A stretch of 64,000 nt of DNA, taken from Carboxydothermus islandicus (lineage in GTDB: Bacteria; Bacillota; Z-2901; Carboxydothermales; Carboxydothermaceae). Below are positions 1 to 7,105 of the stretch, one piece after another. The notes beneath the pieces are model-generated. The model saw only the letters and a list, made by a program, of their open reading frames with translations, did not search any database and was not told the origin of the DNA. The DNA is taken from positions 84,428 through 148,427 of the forward strand of contig NZ_BDJL01000055.1 in NCBI RefSeq assembly GCF_001950325.1. The letters are read 5' to 3'. Numbering within the stretch: the stretch's first letter is position 1; each line of letters begins with the position of its first letter. Made by a program: the position numbers and the translations under genes.

Positions 1-708
1 GATGCGGAAGGTTGCTGCGGCTTATACCACGCTCTTGGCGGGTATCAAGAACAGTTTGCCGAAAAAGTCCGGGAAAATTACCGAAATTTAAAAGCCCGGG
101 GTATTAAAAAATTAATTCTCTCCTGTCCCGGCTGTTTTGCTACCTTTACCGAAAACTATCATCAAATAGCCCATCACTTGGGAATTAACTGGGATATTGA
201 AACCGAACATGTCACCGTATTTTTAAACCGTCTCATTGAACAAGGAAAACTAAAATTCACAGAACCCCTTAATGTTAAGGTAACCTACCACGATTCCTGT
301 CATGTCGGACGCTGGTTTAATATTTACGATGAACCGAGAAATGTTTTAAAAGCTTTACCGGGAGTAGAGTTAGTAGAAATGCAGCACAACCGGGAAAAAG
401 GTCTCTGCTGCGGTCTGGTAGCATCGTTCCACTCTATGCCAACCGTTGCTTATTCAGGGCAAAAGCGGATTCAGGAGGCAATTGACACCCAGGCTGATTA
501 TATAGTAACTAACTGTGCCGGCTGCGGTTCACAGATGAATTATACTTCTAATGCTTTAAATGCGAAAGTAAGGCAAAAAGATATTACCGATTTAGTTGCT
601 ATGGCTCTTGGAATAAATGACATTTTTGACCCTACCGAGCCAATAAAAAACTACATGGAAGCTGCCATTAAGCTCTTAGCTCCCTCCTGCGTAATGTTGA
701 AAAAGTAA
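1..708 (+). CDS. Fe-S (CCG-domain) oxidoreductase, 3' part only
   Basis: The reading frame is open from base 1 and ends at TAA 706-708, so the gene is cut by the window edge and 235 residues are visible; the first in-frame start inside the window (TTG 178) is only internal. Two cysteine-rich CCG modules of the heterodisulfide reductase D / GlcF / LutA type are present. The first shows EGCCG followed by CPGC. The second shows HDSCH, then GLCCG, then NCAGC. These motifs bind a 4Fe-4S cluster in HdrB/D-type subunits. The second module closely resembles the C-terminal CCG module of the large FAD/Fe-S protein at 7106-10153, so the two are paralogues or act in similar electron-transfer complexes. 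The missing N-terminal part probably carries 4Fe-4S ferredoxin motifs. The substrate cannot be told. Confidence 0.85.
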   Translation, partial: DAEGCCGLYHALGGYQEQFAEKVRENYRNLKARGIKKLILSCPGCFATFTENYHQIAHHLGINWDIETEHVTVFLNRLIEQGKLKFTEPLNVKVTYHDSCHVGRWFNIYDEPRNVLKALPGVELVEMQHNREKGLCCGLVASFHSMPTVAYSGQKRIQEAIDTQADYIVTNCAGCGSQMNYTSNALNAKVRQKDITDLVAMALGINDIFDPTEPIKNYMEAAIKLLAPSCVMLKK

Positions 709-712
709 CAAA

Positions 713-761
713 AGGGACGGTTCTGTCGGAACAGAAAATGGTGGTTGACAGAACCGTCCCT
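713..761. repeat. Perfect 15-bp inverted repeat (GGGACGG element)
   Basis: Arms AGGGACGGTTCTGTC (713-727) and GACAGAACCGTCCCT (747-761) are exactly complementary around a 19-base spacer. The element sits in the 57-base gap between two convergent genes. It has no clear U-run on either side, so it is not a standard intrinsic terminator, although the hairpin could still stop or stabilise both transcripts. The arm sequence resembles dispersed GGGACGGTTCTGTC-type repeats that I recall from other clostridial genomes. Only one copy was seen here. Confidence 0.7.
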
Positions 762-765
762 AAAA

Positions 766-1956
766 TTACGCTTTGGCCAGAACATACCGCGGTATTTTTA
801 AAAGTAAAGCAAGCACTACCGCTCCTCCTAAAAGGACAGCAGAAATTTTATAGGCTAAAAGGTAACTTCCCGTCAGGTCTACCACTTTACCCGCTAAAAG
901 CGGACCAAAAACCCCTCCAATACCCCAGGCGGTAAAAACTAAACCATAATTTACTCCAAGATTTTTTGTACCGTAATAATCGGCCGTAGCCGAAGGGAAA
1001 AGGCTCAATAAAGCACCGTAAGCTAAACCGGCAATTGCCGTACCGATAGCCATACTGCCGATGGTATGATAAGTTCCAAAGAGAAGCATATTAACCCCGC
1101 CAGCCAGGAAAACTAAAAGCATGGTGTTGACCCTGCCAATTCTATCGGATACCAGTCCCGCCAATATTCTGCCGGAAGCATTAAAAATTGCCAGCAAAGC
1201 CACCAGCCAAAAGCCTTTTTCCCAGTTGGCTTGATCTTTGGCAATGGTTGTAATGTGACCGATTACCATGAGCCCCGCCGAAGCAGAAAAAGCAAACATC
1301 AACCATAAAAGATAAAAACGGGAAGTTTTTAACATCTCCTGCCAGGTAAAATCCACACTAATTTTTGAAGTTTTACCGGTTGCTCCCGTCGCCCGGTAAT
1401 CTGCGGGAGGGTCGGTTAACAATTGAGCCAGGATAACGGTAATTACCAAAAAAATCATACCTAAATAGATAAAAGTTCTCTCTAAGCCAAAATGATTTAA
1501 AAACCAGGTGGTAAGGGGTGAAATATATACTGAAGCCAGACCAAATCCGCTTACTACAATTCCCGTAATTAACCCCTTCTTTTCAGGATCGAACCATTTC
1601 ACCGCTGCCGGAGTTGCTGCCGCATAACCAAGACCAATTCCCGTCCCTGCCAGAATTCCAAAGGAAATAATCAAACCCGGTAGGGACGTTATTAATCCGC
1701 CCAAAATCATTCCGCTACCTATTAATATTCCCCCCACCGTTGCCACCTTGCGCGGACCTATCTGGTCCTGGAGCCGGCCGGCAAAAACCATGATAATCGC
1801 AAAAACCGCACAAGCTATGGTATAGGGAAGTGCCGCCTGGGTATTACTCCAGCCCTGGGCAACTAACGCTTTCTTTATTACGCTCCAGCTGTAAAGCACC
1901 CCAAGCATTAAATTAATTCCGGTACCAGCAGCGGTTACCAAGATACCTTTATTCAC
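766..1956 (-). CDS. MFS transporter, oxalate/formate antiporter (OFA) family
   Basis: A 396-residue, 12-helix major facilitator protein. The N-terminus (GINLMLGVLYSWSV) and the loop GRLQDQIGPRKV between helices 2 and 3 are typical of the OFA subfamily, which exchanges small carboxylates such as oxalate, formate or related anions. The start is GTG at 1954-1956 with a G-rich Shine-Dalgarno (AGGGGGGG) just upstream. It is transcribed alone from a good promoter at 2033-2061 and converges on the Fe-S gene. Its neighbours (acetate symporter, FAD/Fe-S dehydrogenase) fit organic-acid transport. The substrate is inference. Confidence 0.85.
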   Translation of the reverse strand: MNKGILVTAAGTGINLMLGVLYSWSVIKKALVAQGWSNTQAALPYTIACAVFAIIMVFAGRLQDQIGPRKVATVGGILIGSGMILGGLITSLPGLIISFGILAGTGIGLGYAAATPAAVKWFDPEKKGLITGIVVSGFGLASVYISPLTTWFLNHFGLERTFIYLGMIFLVITVILAQLLTDPPADYRATGATGKTSKISVDFTWQEMLKTSRFYLLWLMFAFSASAGLMVIGHITTIAKDQANWEKGFWLVALLAIFNASGRILAGLVSDRIGRVNTMLLVFLAGGVNMLLFGTYHTIGSMAIGTAIAGLAYGALLSLFPSATADYYGTKNLGVNYGLVFTAWGIGGVFGPLLAGKVVDLTGSYLLAYKISAVLLGGAVVLALLLKIPRYVLAKA

Positions 1957-2032
1957 TTTTTCCCCCCCTGTCTAATAAAGTATTGAAATTAACTGTTCTG
2001 CTACCCTCCTTTCCCTTAATATTCACTTTTAG

Positions 2033-2061
2033 ATTATAGGTTTGATATCCCCGAACAACAA
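2033..2061 (-). promoter_or_regulatory. Sigma-A-type promoter of the MFS gene
   Basis: On the minus strand, -35 TTGTTG (2056-2061), 17-bp spacer, -10 TATAAT (2033-2038). Transcription would start near 2026, about 70 bases before the GTG start. The rest of the 314-base gap 1957-2270 holds the actP terminator and a stem-loop described separately; no gene was seen in it. Confidence 0.65.
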
Positions 2062-2172
2062 TAAAACTTACTTTAAAAGCCACATTTTGCGGTTGAGTTA
2101 CCAAATTTTCGGGGGCAATTGTTTTAAATTTTAAAAAAATAGCAATTCGAACATTAATTTTAGCATTTCAAG

Positions 2173-2209
2173 AAAAAACCCCGCCTTTAGTTTTATACCT
2201 AAAGGCGGG
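2173..2209 (-). terminator. Intrinsic terminator after the acetate symporter
   Basis: Arms CCCGCCTTTAG and CTAAAGGCGGG (2180-2190 and 2199-2209) form an 11-bp stem with an 8-base loop. On the minus strand a run of six T follows (2173-2178). This ends the DUF485-actP transcript. Confidence 0.9.
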
Positions 2210-2214
2210 ACCGT

Positions 2215-2250
2215 TATCCTGGCAGCAGTACCCGGCCCTCACGCAGGATA
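2215..2250 (-). other. Stem-loop between actP stop codon and terminator
   Basis: TATCCTG (minus strand 2250-2244) can pair with CAGGATA (2221-2215), enclosing a 22-base GC-rich loop. It begins about 20 bases after the actP stop and directly precedes the terminator. I do not recognise it as a known riboswitch or small RNA. It may be a 3'-UTR structure that protects or regulates the mRNA. Confidence 0.4.
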
Positions 2251-2270
2251 CCGCGCCAAAGTTTTAACCC

Positions 2271-3803
2271 TTACATTTCGGCCCCTAGACCGGTATTGGC
2301 TCGAACAGAAAGTTCGGCAAATTTTTCTTCCGCCGCTTTTTCCACTTTAAGATAGCTCCCCAAAATTGCTCCTAAAAAGCCCAGCGGAACACTGACAATT
2401 CCGGGATTTTTTAAGGGGAAGATTGCCGCTTCTTTACCCATGACATCAGGACCAATCATAACCAGGCCCACCGAGGCTATCAAACCTGTTAAAATACCGG
2501 TCACCACTCCGGCAGTATTAAACCGCTTCCAGAACATCGATAAAACAATTACCGGTAAATTAGCGCTGGAAGCTACCGCAAAAGCTAAAGCCACTAAGTG
2601 AGCGACGTTCATGCCTTTGGCCAATATTCCAATTAAGATGGATAGTATCCCTACCGTTAGTGCCGTTAGCCTTGCTACCTTCACCTGCTCGGCTTCACTG
2701 GCTTTTCCTCCCCGTAAGACGTTGGTGTAAAAGTCATGGGCAAAAGCCGAGGAAGCGGAGATGGTAAGGCCGGCAACTACCGCTAAGATAGTTGCAAAAG
2801 CAACTGCTGCGATAAAGGCTAAGAAAAATTCTCCTCCAAGAGTACCGGGGCCACCACCGATATACTGGGCTAAGAGGGGAGCCGCCATATTACCGCCTTT
2901 ATCAAAGCTTTTTACCACATCCTGCCCAACAAAGTAGGCAGCGCCAAAACCCAGGAAGGTAGTCAATATATAAAACGTTCCAATAATTAACATTGCGATG
3001 ACCACAGACTTTCTTGCTTCTTTAGCATTGGGCACGGTGTAAAATCTAACCAGAATATGGGGAAGACCGGCAGTACCAAAGATTAGCGCAATACCAAGGG
3101 AAATTTGATCCCACGGATTTTTATACAAATTCCCCGGCTCCAAAAAACTTTGGCCGAATTTTTGTGAAACGGCTCCCATAAATTTAACCAAACTAAAATC
3201 AAAGTGGGCCAGCACGGCAATTGAAAGCACTATGGTTCCGGTCATTAACAGGATAGCTTTGATAATTTGCACCCAGGTAGTAGCTAACATTCCGCCAAAC
3301 ACCACATATAAAACCATGAGTATACCGATTACCACAACAGCCGTTTCGTACTTCCAGCCTAAAAGAAGTTTAATCAAGTTGCCCGAACCTACCATCTGGG
3401 CAATCATATAAAAGAGGCTCACCGTTAAAGTACTTAGCGCTGCCACCGACCGGACAGTTTTATTATTCATCCGGTAGGCTAAAACATCCGCCATCGTATA
3501 TTTACCTGAATTCCGTAAAGGTTCCGCTACCACCAGCAAAACCGTAAGATACGCCACCAGCCAGCCTACGGAATACATAAAGCCATCATAACCATAAAGA
3601 CAAATCAGTCCGGCAATCCCCAAAAACGATGCAGCACTCATATAGTCGCCAGCTACCGCAATACCATTTTGCACTCCGGTAATTGACCTTCCCGCCGCAT
3701 AAAATTCCGACGTAGTCTTGGTCCTTTTAGCCGCCCAGTAAGTTATGATGAGGGTAATAAGAACAATAATGGAAAAAAGGGTAAACGCCAAATTAATCTT
3801 CAT
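2271..3803 (-). CDS. actP: Sodium:solute symporter, acetate permease-like
   Basis: A 510-residue SSS-family (SLC5-type) membrane protein with about 13 helices. The family marks are an ITYWAAKRTKTTSEFYAAGR-type N-terminal segment, GDYMSAASFLGI in the second helix region and GTAGLPHILVRFYTVP, a stretch typical of the ActP/YjcG acetate-pyruvate-glycolate branch. It lies two bases after a DUF485 gene, the usual YjcH-ActP pairing, which supports monocarboxylate uptake driven by Na+ or H+. The divergent cNMP/CBS/DUF294 gene is also a frequent neighbour of acetate transport genes. Pyruvate, lactate or propionate are alternative substrates. Confidence 0.88.
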   Translation of the reverse strand: MKINLAFTLFSIIVLITLIITYWAAKRTKTTSEFYAAGRSITGVQNGIAVAGDYMSAASFLGIAGLICLYGYDGFMYSVGWLVAYLTVLLVVAEPLRNSGKYTMADVLAYRMNNKTVRSVAALSTLTVSLFYMIAQMVGSGNLIKLLLGWKYETAVVVIGILMVLYVVFGGMLATTWVQIIKAILLMTGTIVLSIAVLAHFDFSLVKFMGAVSQKFGQSFLEPGNLYKNPWDQISLGIALIFGTAGLPHILVRFYTVPNAKEARKSVVIAMLIIGTFYILTTFLGFGAAYFVGQDVVKSFDKGGNMAAPLLAQYIGGGPGTLGGEFFLAFIAAVAFATILAVVAGLTISASSAFAHDFYTNVLRGGKASEAEQVKVARLTALTVGILSILIGILAKGMNVAHLVALAFAVASSANLPVIVLSMFWKRFNTAGVVTGILTGLIASVGLVMIGPDVMGKEAAIFPLKNPGIVSVPLGFLGAILGSYLKVEKAAEEKFAELSVRANTGLGAEM

Positions 3804-3805
3804 CC

Positions 3806-4141
3806 CTACGCCCCTCCTTTAACTTCTTTAATAATTTCCTCCGCCAGGGGGTCAAACACTTTGTTGGCTTTTTGCACATACAGATAAGCCAAAATCCATG
3901 CCATGAAGAACTGGGATAAGGCAAATAAATACGCCAGATTAATGCTGCCGATTACCTGTTTCTTCATGATTTCCGGGAAAAAGCCAACAGAAATCGGCAA
4001 CAAAAAGTAGTAAATAACGAAAAAGATGACCCCCTTTACAATAAAACTTTTCTTTTCGGCAATGAGTTTCTGGTACTTTGGGTTCTCGTCGATGTGGGAT
4101 AGTTTTTCCTTTAAAAGCTGCTGTTCTCTTAAATGTTCCAT
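3806..4141 (-). CDS. yjcH: DUF485 membrane protein (YjcH-like)
   Basis: A 111-residue protein with two predicted membrane helices (about residues 33-53 and 68-88) after a charged N-terminal third. DUF485 proteins are small partners of ActP-type symporters, probably helping assembly or stability. It is the first gene of the two-gene unit, starting at ATG 4139-4141 behind a strong GGAGGAGG Shine-Dalgarno, and is separated from actP by two bases. Confidence 0.85.
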   Translation of the reverse strand: MEHLREQQLLKEKLSHIDENPKYQKLIAEKKSFIVKGVIFFVIYYFLLPISVGFFPEIMKKQVIGSINLAYLFALSQFFMAWILAYLYVQKANKVFDPLAEEIIKEVKGGA

Positions 4142-4343
4142 AAAACCTCCTCCTTTCCGGGCTTACGCCCCTGTTTTTAATATTAAAGTATTATTTATTA
4201 AAATTTTCTGACAATTATCTCTCCTTAAACGGTTTTATTTTTAGAGCCAACTGCCTAATTTCCCCTCTTTAGTTGAAACTAAAAAATAAGAAAAAAGAAA
4301 AATGCAGTTAAAACAGCCTTTTTGGCAGTTCGGAGGAATTTTA

Positions 4344-4373
4344 GTGACAGTAAATTCAAAAAGCTATTATATT
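4344..4373 (+). promoter_or_regulatory. Probable sigma-A promoter for the CBS/DUF294 operon
   Basis: -35 GTGACA (4344-4349), 18-bp spacer, -10 TATATT (4368-4373), followed at 4391 by AAGGAGGG and a TTG start at 4406. The other half of the 264-base divergent gap (4142-4343) should hold the promoter of the DUF485-actP unit, but I saw no convincing match there. Confidence 0.45.
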
Positions 4374-4405
4374 TATAAAAAATCCCCTTAAAGGAGGGAA
4401 TTTCT

Positions 4406-6301
4406 TTGCCCCAAACTCTATCCCATATTTATCCTTTTTCTTTGCTGCCGGAAAATCATTTAGAAGAATTAAGTAATAACCTTACTTCCCGTAACTACCA
4501 GCCGGGGGAATATATTTTCAGGGAAAAAGAACCGGCACGAAACGGTCTATTTCTCGTCTTTAACGGCATTTTAGAAATTGTGGTTACCAGCGAACGCGGT
4601 CAGGATATCGTCATAAGTCTCCGCCGTCCGGGAGAATTTTTCGGCGAGGCGGTGCTTTTTAGCGGTGAACCTTACCCGGCAGGTATTCGAGCCGCAACGG
4701 AAGCCTTAATTGGGTTTATCCCGAAAAATATTTTTATGGAGATTTTAAACAAAAATCTCCCTTTTACTGCCGCCTTTAACAAAATTCTTACCGACCGTCT
4801 GCGGGAATTATATTTAGAAATATCCCGGGAAAGTCAAACAGAATCGTATTCGCCGCTAAACATTATTAAAAAAGCTTCCCAGCTCATGAATCCTGACGTG
4901 GTAAAAGCAACCCCCGGTGAGTCGATTAAAACTATAGCTAACCTCATGGCCCAGCACCAGGTAAGCTCGGTAGTTATCGTTGATAATTACAATCGCCCTT
5001 TGGGAATTATTACCGAACACGACCTGGTAAGAAAAGTTTTAGCCGAAAGTAAAACTCCTACCGACTCTTTAATAGCCCTGGACATTATGAATAAAAATCC
5101 GGCAACGATAAGCCCGGATGCTTACTACTCCCAGATTCTTTTAGAAATGATTAAAAAACAAGTACGCCACCTTTTGGTAACCGAAAATGAAACCCTGTTA
5201 GGCATTATTACCTTAAAAGACCTTTTAAAAAGCCGGGAAACCGGCACCATTACCATCGTTAATTCTTTGGAGACCGCCAGTAGCTCAAAAGAAATTAAAC
5301 AGGGATTGAAAGATGCCGAAGGGGTATTAACCGCTCTCGTTTCCGAAAAAGCCGGAATTGCCGAAATTTATAAAATCATGACCGAATTTTTCGATCGAGC
5401 GTACCGAAAAGCGGTAGAGCTGGCTCTCGCTGAAATGGAGAAAGAGTCAGGTCCTCCTCCAGCCGATTTTTGCTTTATTAACATGGGCAGTGCCGGTCGG
5501 GAAGAACAATATTTACGCACCGACCTGGATAACGGTCTTCTCTGGGATAACCCCCAGGAGGAGCCCAAAATAGTTCAGGATTACTTTTTAAAACTTGGCC
5601 AAAAAATCAATAACCTGTTAATAGAAGTGGGTTTTAGTCCCTGTAAAGGCGGAGTAATGGCCAGCAATCCTTTATGGAACGGGCAAATAATAAGTTGGGA
5701 ACAAAAACTTTTGGAATGGTTTTTAAACTTAACCGGTGAAAATATTCGGCTTTTTTCCATCTTTCTCGATTTTCGCCCGGTTTACGGTAATTTTAAATTA
5801 GCCGAAAAATTAAAAGAGCAGGTTTTAGAACAGCTTTCCCAAACCCCAATAGTGTTTTTCCATTTAGCCCGGGATGAGTATTTAAATAAAGTGCCGCTTA
5901 ACGTCTGGCATTCGTTTATTACCCCCAGATCCGGTCCCCGCAAAGATATGCTTGATTTAAAAAGACAGGGGACAATCCATTTTGTCGATGCCATCCGCCT
6001 TTTTGCCTTAAGGGAAAAATACTATTCGTCCAGCGCCACTTTAACACGTTTAAAGTTTTTAGAAACAAAACAGATTTTTTCCCGGGAAGAAATTGAAAAC
6101 TTTCAATTTGCTTTTGAAACCCTTTCTTTATTTAGAATCAAAGAAAATTTAAGCAAAATTAAAGTAAACCTAACCCCGACAAATCTTATTAATCCTTACC
6201 ATTTGCCCCGCAAAGACCAAATGCTTTTAAAAGAAGCTTTAATTTACGCTCAGAAACTTCAGCAACTAACCGCCAACGCCTTCCGGGTAACTGTCTTTTA
6301 A
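4406..6301 (+). CDS. cNMP-binding / CBS-pair / DUF294 putative nucleotidyltransferase
   Basis: A 631-residue soluble signalling protein. Domains in order: cyclic-nucleotide-binding fold (about 8-125, with RRPGEFFGEAVLFSG), two CBS domains (about 160-280), a DUF294 nucleotidyltransferase-like domain (about 330-440, with GSAGREEQYLRTDLDNGLLW) and the DUF294 C-terminal helical domain (about 470-625). The DUF294 core resembles GlnD-type uridylyltransferases. Its targets are unknown, but the architecture is often next to ActP, acetyl-CoA synthetase or DEDDh exonuclease genes, as here. CBS domains usually sense adenylates. The TTG start is chosen from AAGGAGGG at 4391-4398. It is followed 12 bases later by the exonuclease gene. 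Confidence 0.85.
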   Translation: MPQTLSHIYPFSLLPENHLEELSNNLTSRNYQPGEYIFREKEPARNGLFLVFNGILEIVVTSERGQDIVISLRRPGEFFGEAVLFSGEPYPAGIRAATEALIGFIPKNIFMEILNKNLPFTAAFNKILTDRLRELYLEISRESQTESYSPLNIIKKASQLMNPDVVKATPGESIKTIANLMAQHQVSSVVIVDNYNRPLGIITEHDLVRKVLAESKTPTDSLIALDIMNKNPATISPDAYYSQILLEMIKKQVRHLLVTENETLLGIITLKDLLKSRETGTITIVNSLETASSSKEIKQGLKDAEGVLTALVSEKAGIAEIYKIMTEFFDRAYRKAVELALAEMEKESGPPPADFCFINMGSAGREEQYLRTDLDNGLLWDNPQEEPKIVQDYFLKLGQKINNLLIEVGFSPCKGGVMASNPLWNGQIISWEQKLLEWFLNLTGENIRLFSIFLDFRPVYGNFKLAEKLKEQVLEQLSQTPIVFFHLARDEYLNKVPLNVWHSFITPRSGPRKDMLDLKRQGTIHFVDAIRLFALREKYYSSSATLTRLKFLETKQIFSREEIENFQFAFETLSLFRIKENLSKIKVNLTPTNLINPYHLPRKDQMLLKEALIYAQKLQQLTANAFRVTVF

Positions 6302-6313
6302 GGAGGAATCTCA

Positions 6314-6982
6314 ATGATAAGATCCATAAGAAAATTTTTAGAACCAAATAAAAATCCGCTTCGCACTAAAATTGAAAAGATAAATGCTTTTTACCCTTAC
6401 GACATTCCGCTTATAAATTTAACCTATACGGTAATTGACCTGGAAACCACCGGCCTAAAACCTTTTCAGGGGGACGAAATTATCGCTATTGGTGCGGTAA
6501 AAATTATTAACGGTAACATTACCCGTCCAACTTTTCATGCTTATGTCAACCCCCAGCGGGAAATACCCGAAATAGTCCAAAGATTAACCGGGATTAGCCC
6601 AAAAACTGTGCAAAACGCCCCTCCTCTTATTAATACCCTGACAACTTTCCTGGATTTTGCCGATAACTCGGTTATCGTAGGGCATTCGGTAAATTTTGAC
6701 CTGGCTTTTTTAAATAAGCATCTAACTTCCTTAACCGGAAAAAAATTAACCCCCCGTATCCTGGATACCGTGGATTTAGGACTATATCTCTTTCCCCGGG
6801 AACCAAACTATTCTTTAGAAAATTTTGCCCAAAAATTTGCTATAAGCCTCCGGGGAAGACACACTGCTCTGGGGGATGCGATAATTTGCGCTAAAGTTTT
6901 TTTGAATTTTTTAAAAATACTTGAGTTAAAAAATATAAATACTTGGTGGCAACTTTCACAAGAGATATATAAAGTCTTATAA
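6314..6982 (+). CDS. DEDDh-family 3'-5' exonuclease (DnaQ-like)
   Basis: A 222-residue protein with the DnaQ/epsilon exonuclease fold. Exo I is VIDLETTGL with metal ligands D42 and E44, Exo II is GHSVNFDLAFL near residue 128, and Exo III is RHTALGDA with the DEDDh histidine and final aspartate. The start ATG 6314 has AGGAGGAA just upstream, and the gap to the previous stop is 12 bases, so it is co-transcribed with the cNMP/CBS/DUF294 gene. That pairing is known from many genomes. It is probably not the replicative proofreading subunit, since Firmicute PolC has its own exonuclease domain. Confidence 0.88.
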   Translation: MIRSIRKFLEPNKNPLRTKIEKINAFYPYDIPLINLTYTVIDLETTGLKPFQGDEIIAIGAVKIINGNITRPTFHAYVNPQREIPEIVQRLTGISPKTVQNAPPLINTLTTFLDFADNSVIVGHSVNFDLAFLNKHLTSLTGKKLTPRILDTVDLGLYLFPREPNYSLENFAQKFAISLRGRHTALGDAIICAKVFLNFLKILELKNINTWWQLSQEIYKVL

Positions 6983-7045
6983 TATTAGACACTTCTCACC
7001 TTTTCTTTCTAAAATTTTTCACTTTTCGCCCCCTTCTAAACCATA

Positions 7046-7074
7046 TTGACAGCGAAATTTTCTTGCAGTATACT
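7046..7074 (+). promoter_or_regulatory. Strong sigma-A promoter of the FAD/Fe-S gene
   Basis: -35 TTGACA (7046-7051), 17-bp spacer, -10 TATACT (7069-7074). Transcription would begin near 7081. The Shine-Dalgarno AGGGAGGAAGGAG (7091-7103) and ATG 7106 follow at once, giving a leader of about 25 bases. Confidence 0.85.
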
Positions 7075-7105
7075 TAAAATAGCCTACGAAAGGGAGGAAG
7101 GAGTA

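Noticed and set aside
738..935. Plus-strand 65-residue frame
   Set aside because: It begins in the inverted repeat and runs antisense through the MFS gene with no family resemblance.
4142..4343. Minus-strand promoter for the DUF485-actP unit
   Set aside because: AT-rich sequence gives several partial matches but none with good spacing, so none was listed.
7046..7105. N-terminal extension of the FAD/Fe-S protein from TTG 7046
   Set aside because: The TTG is the first half of the TTGACA -35 box and lies upstream of the transcription start; the strong Shine-Dalgarno serves ATG 7106.
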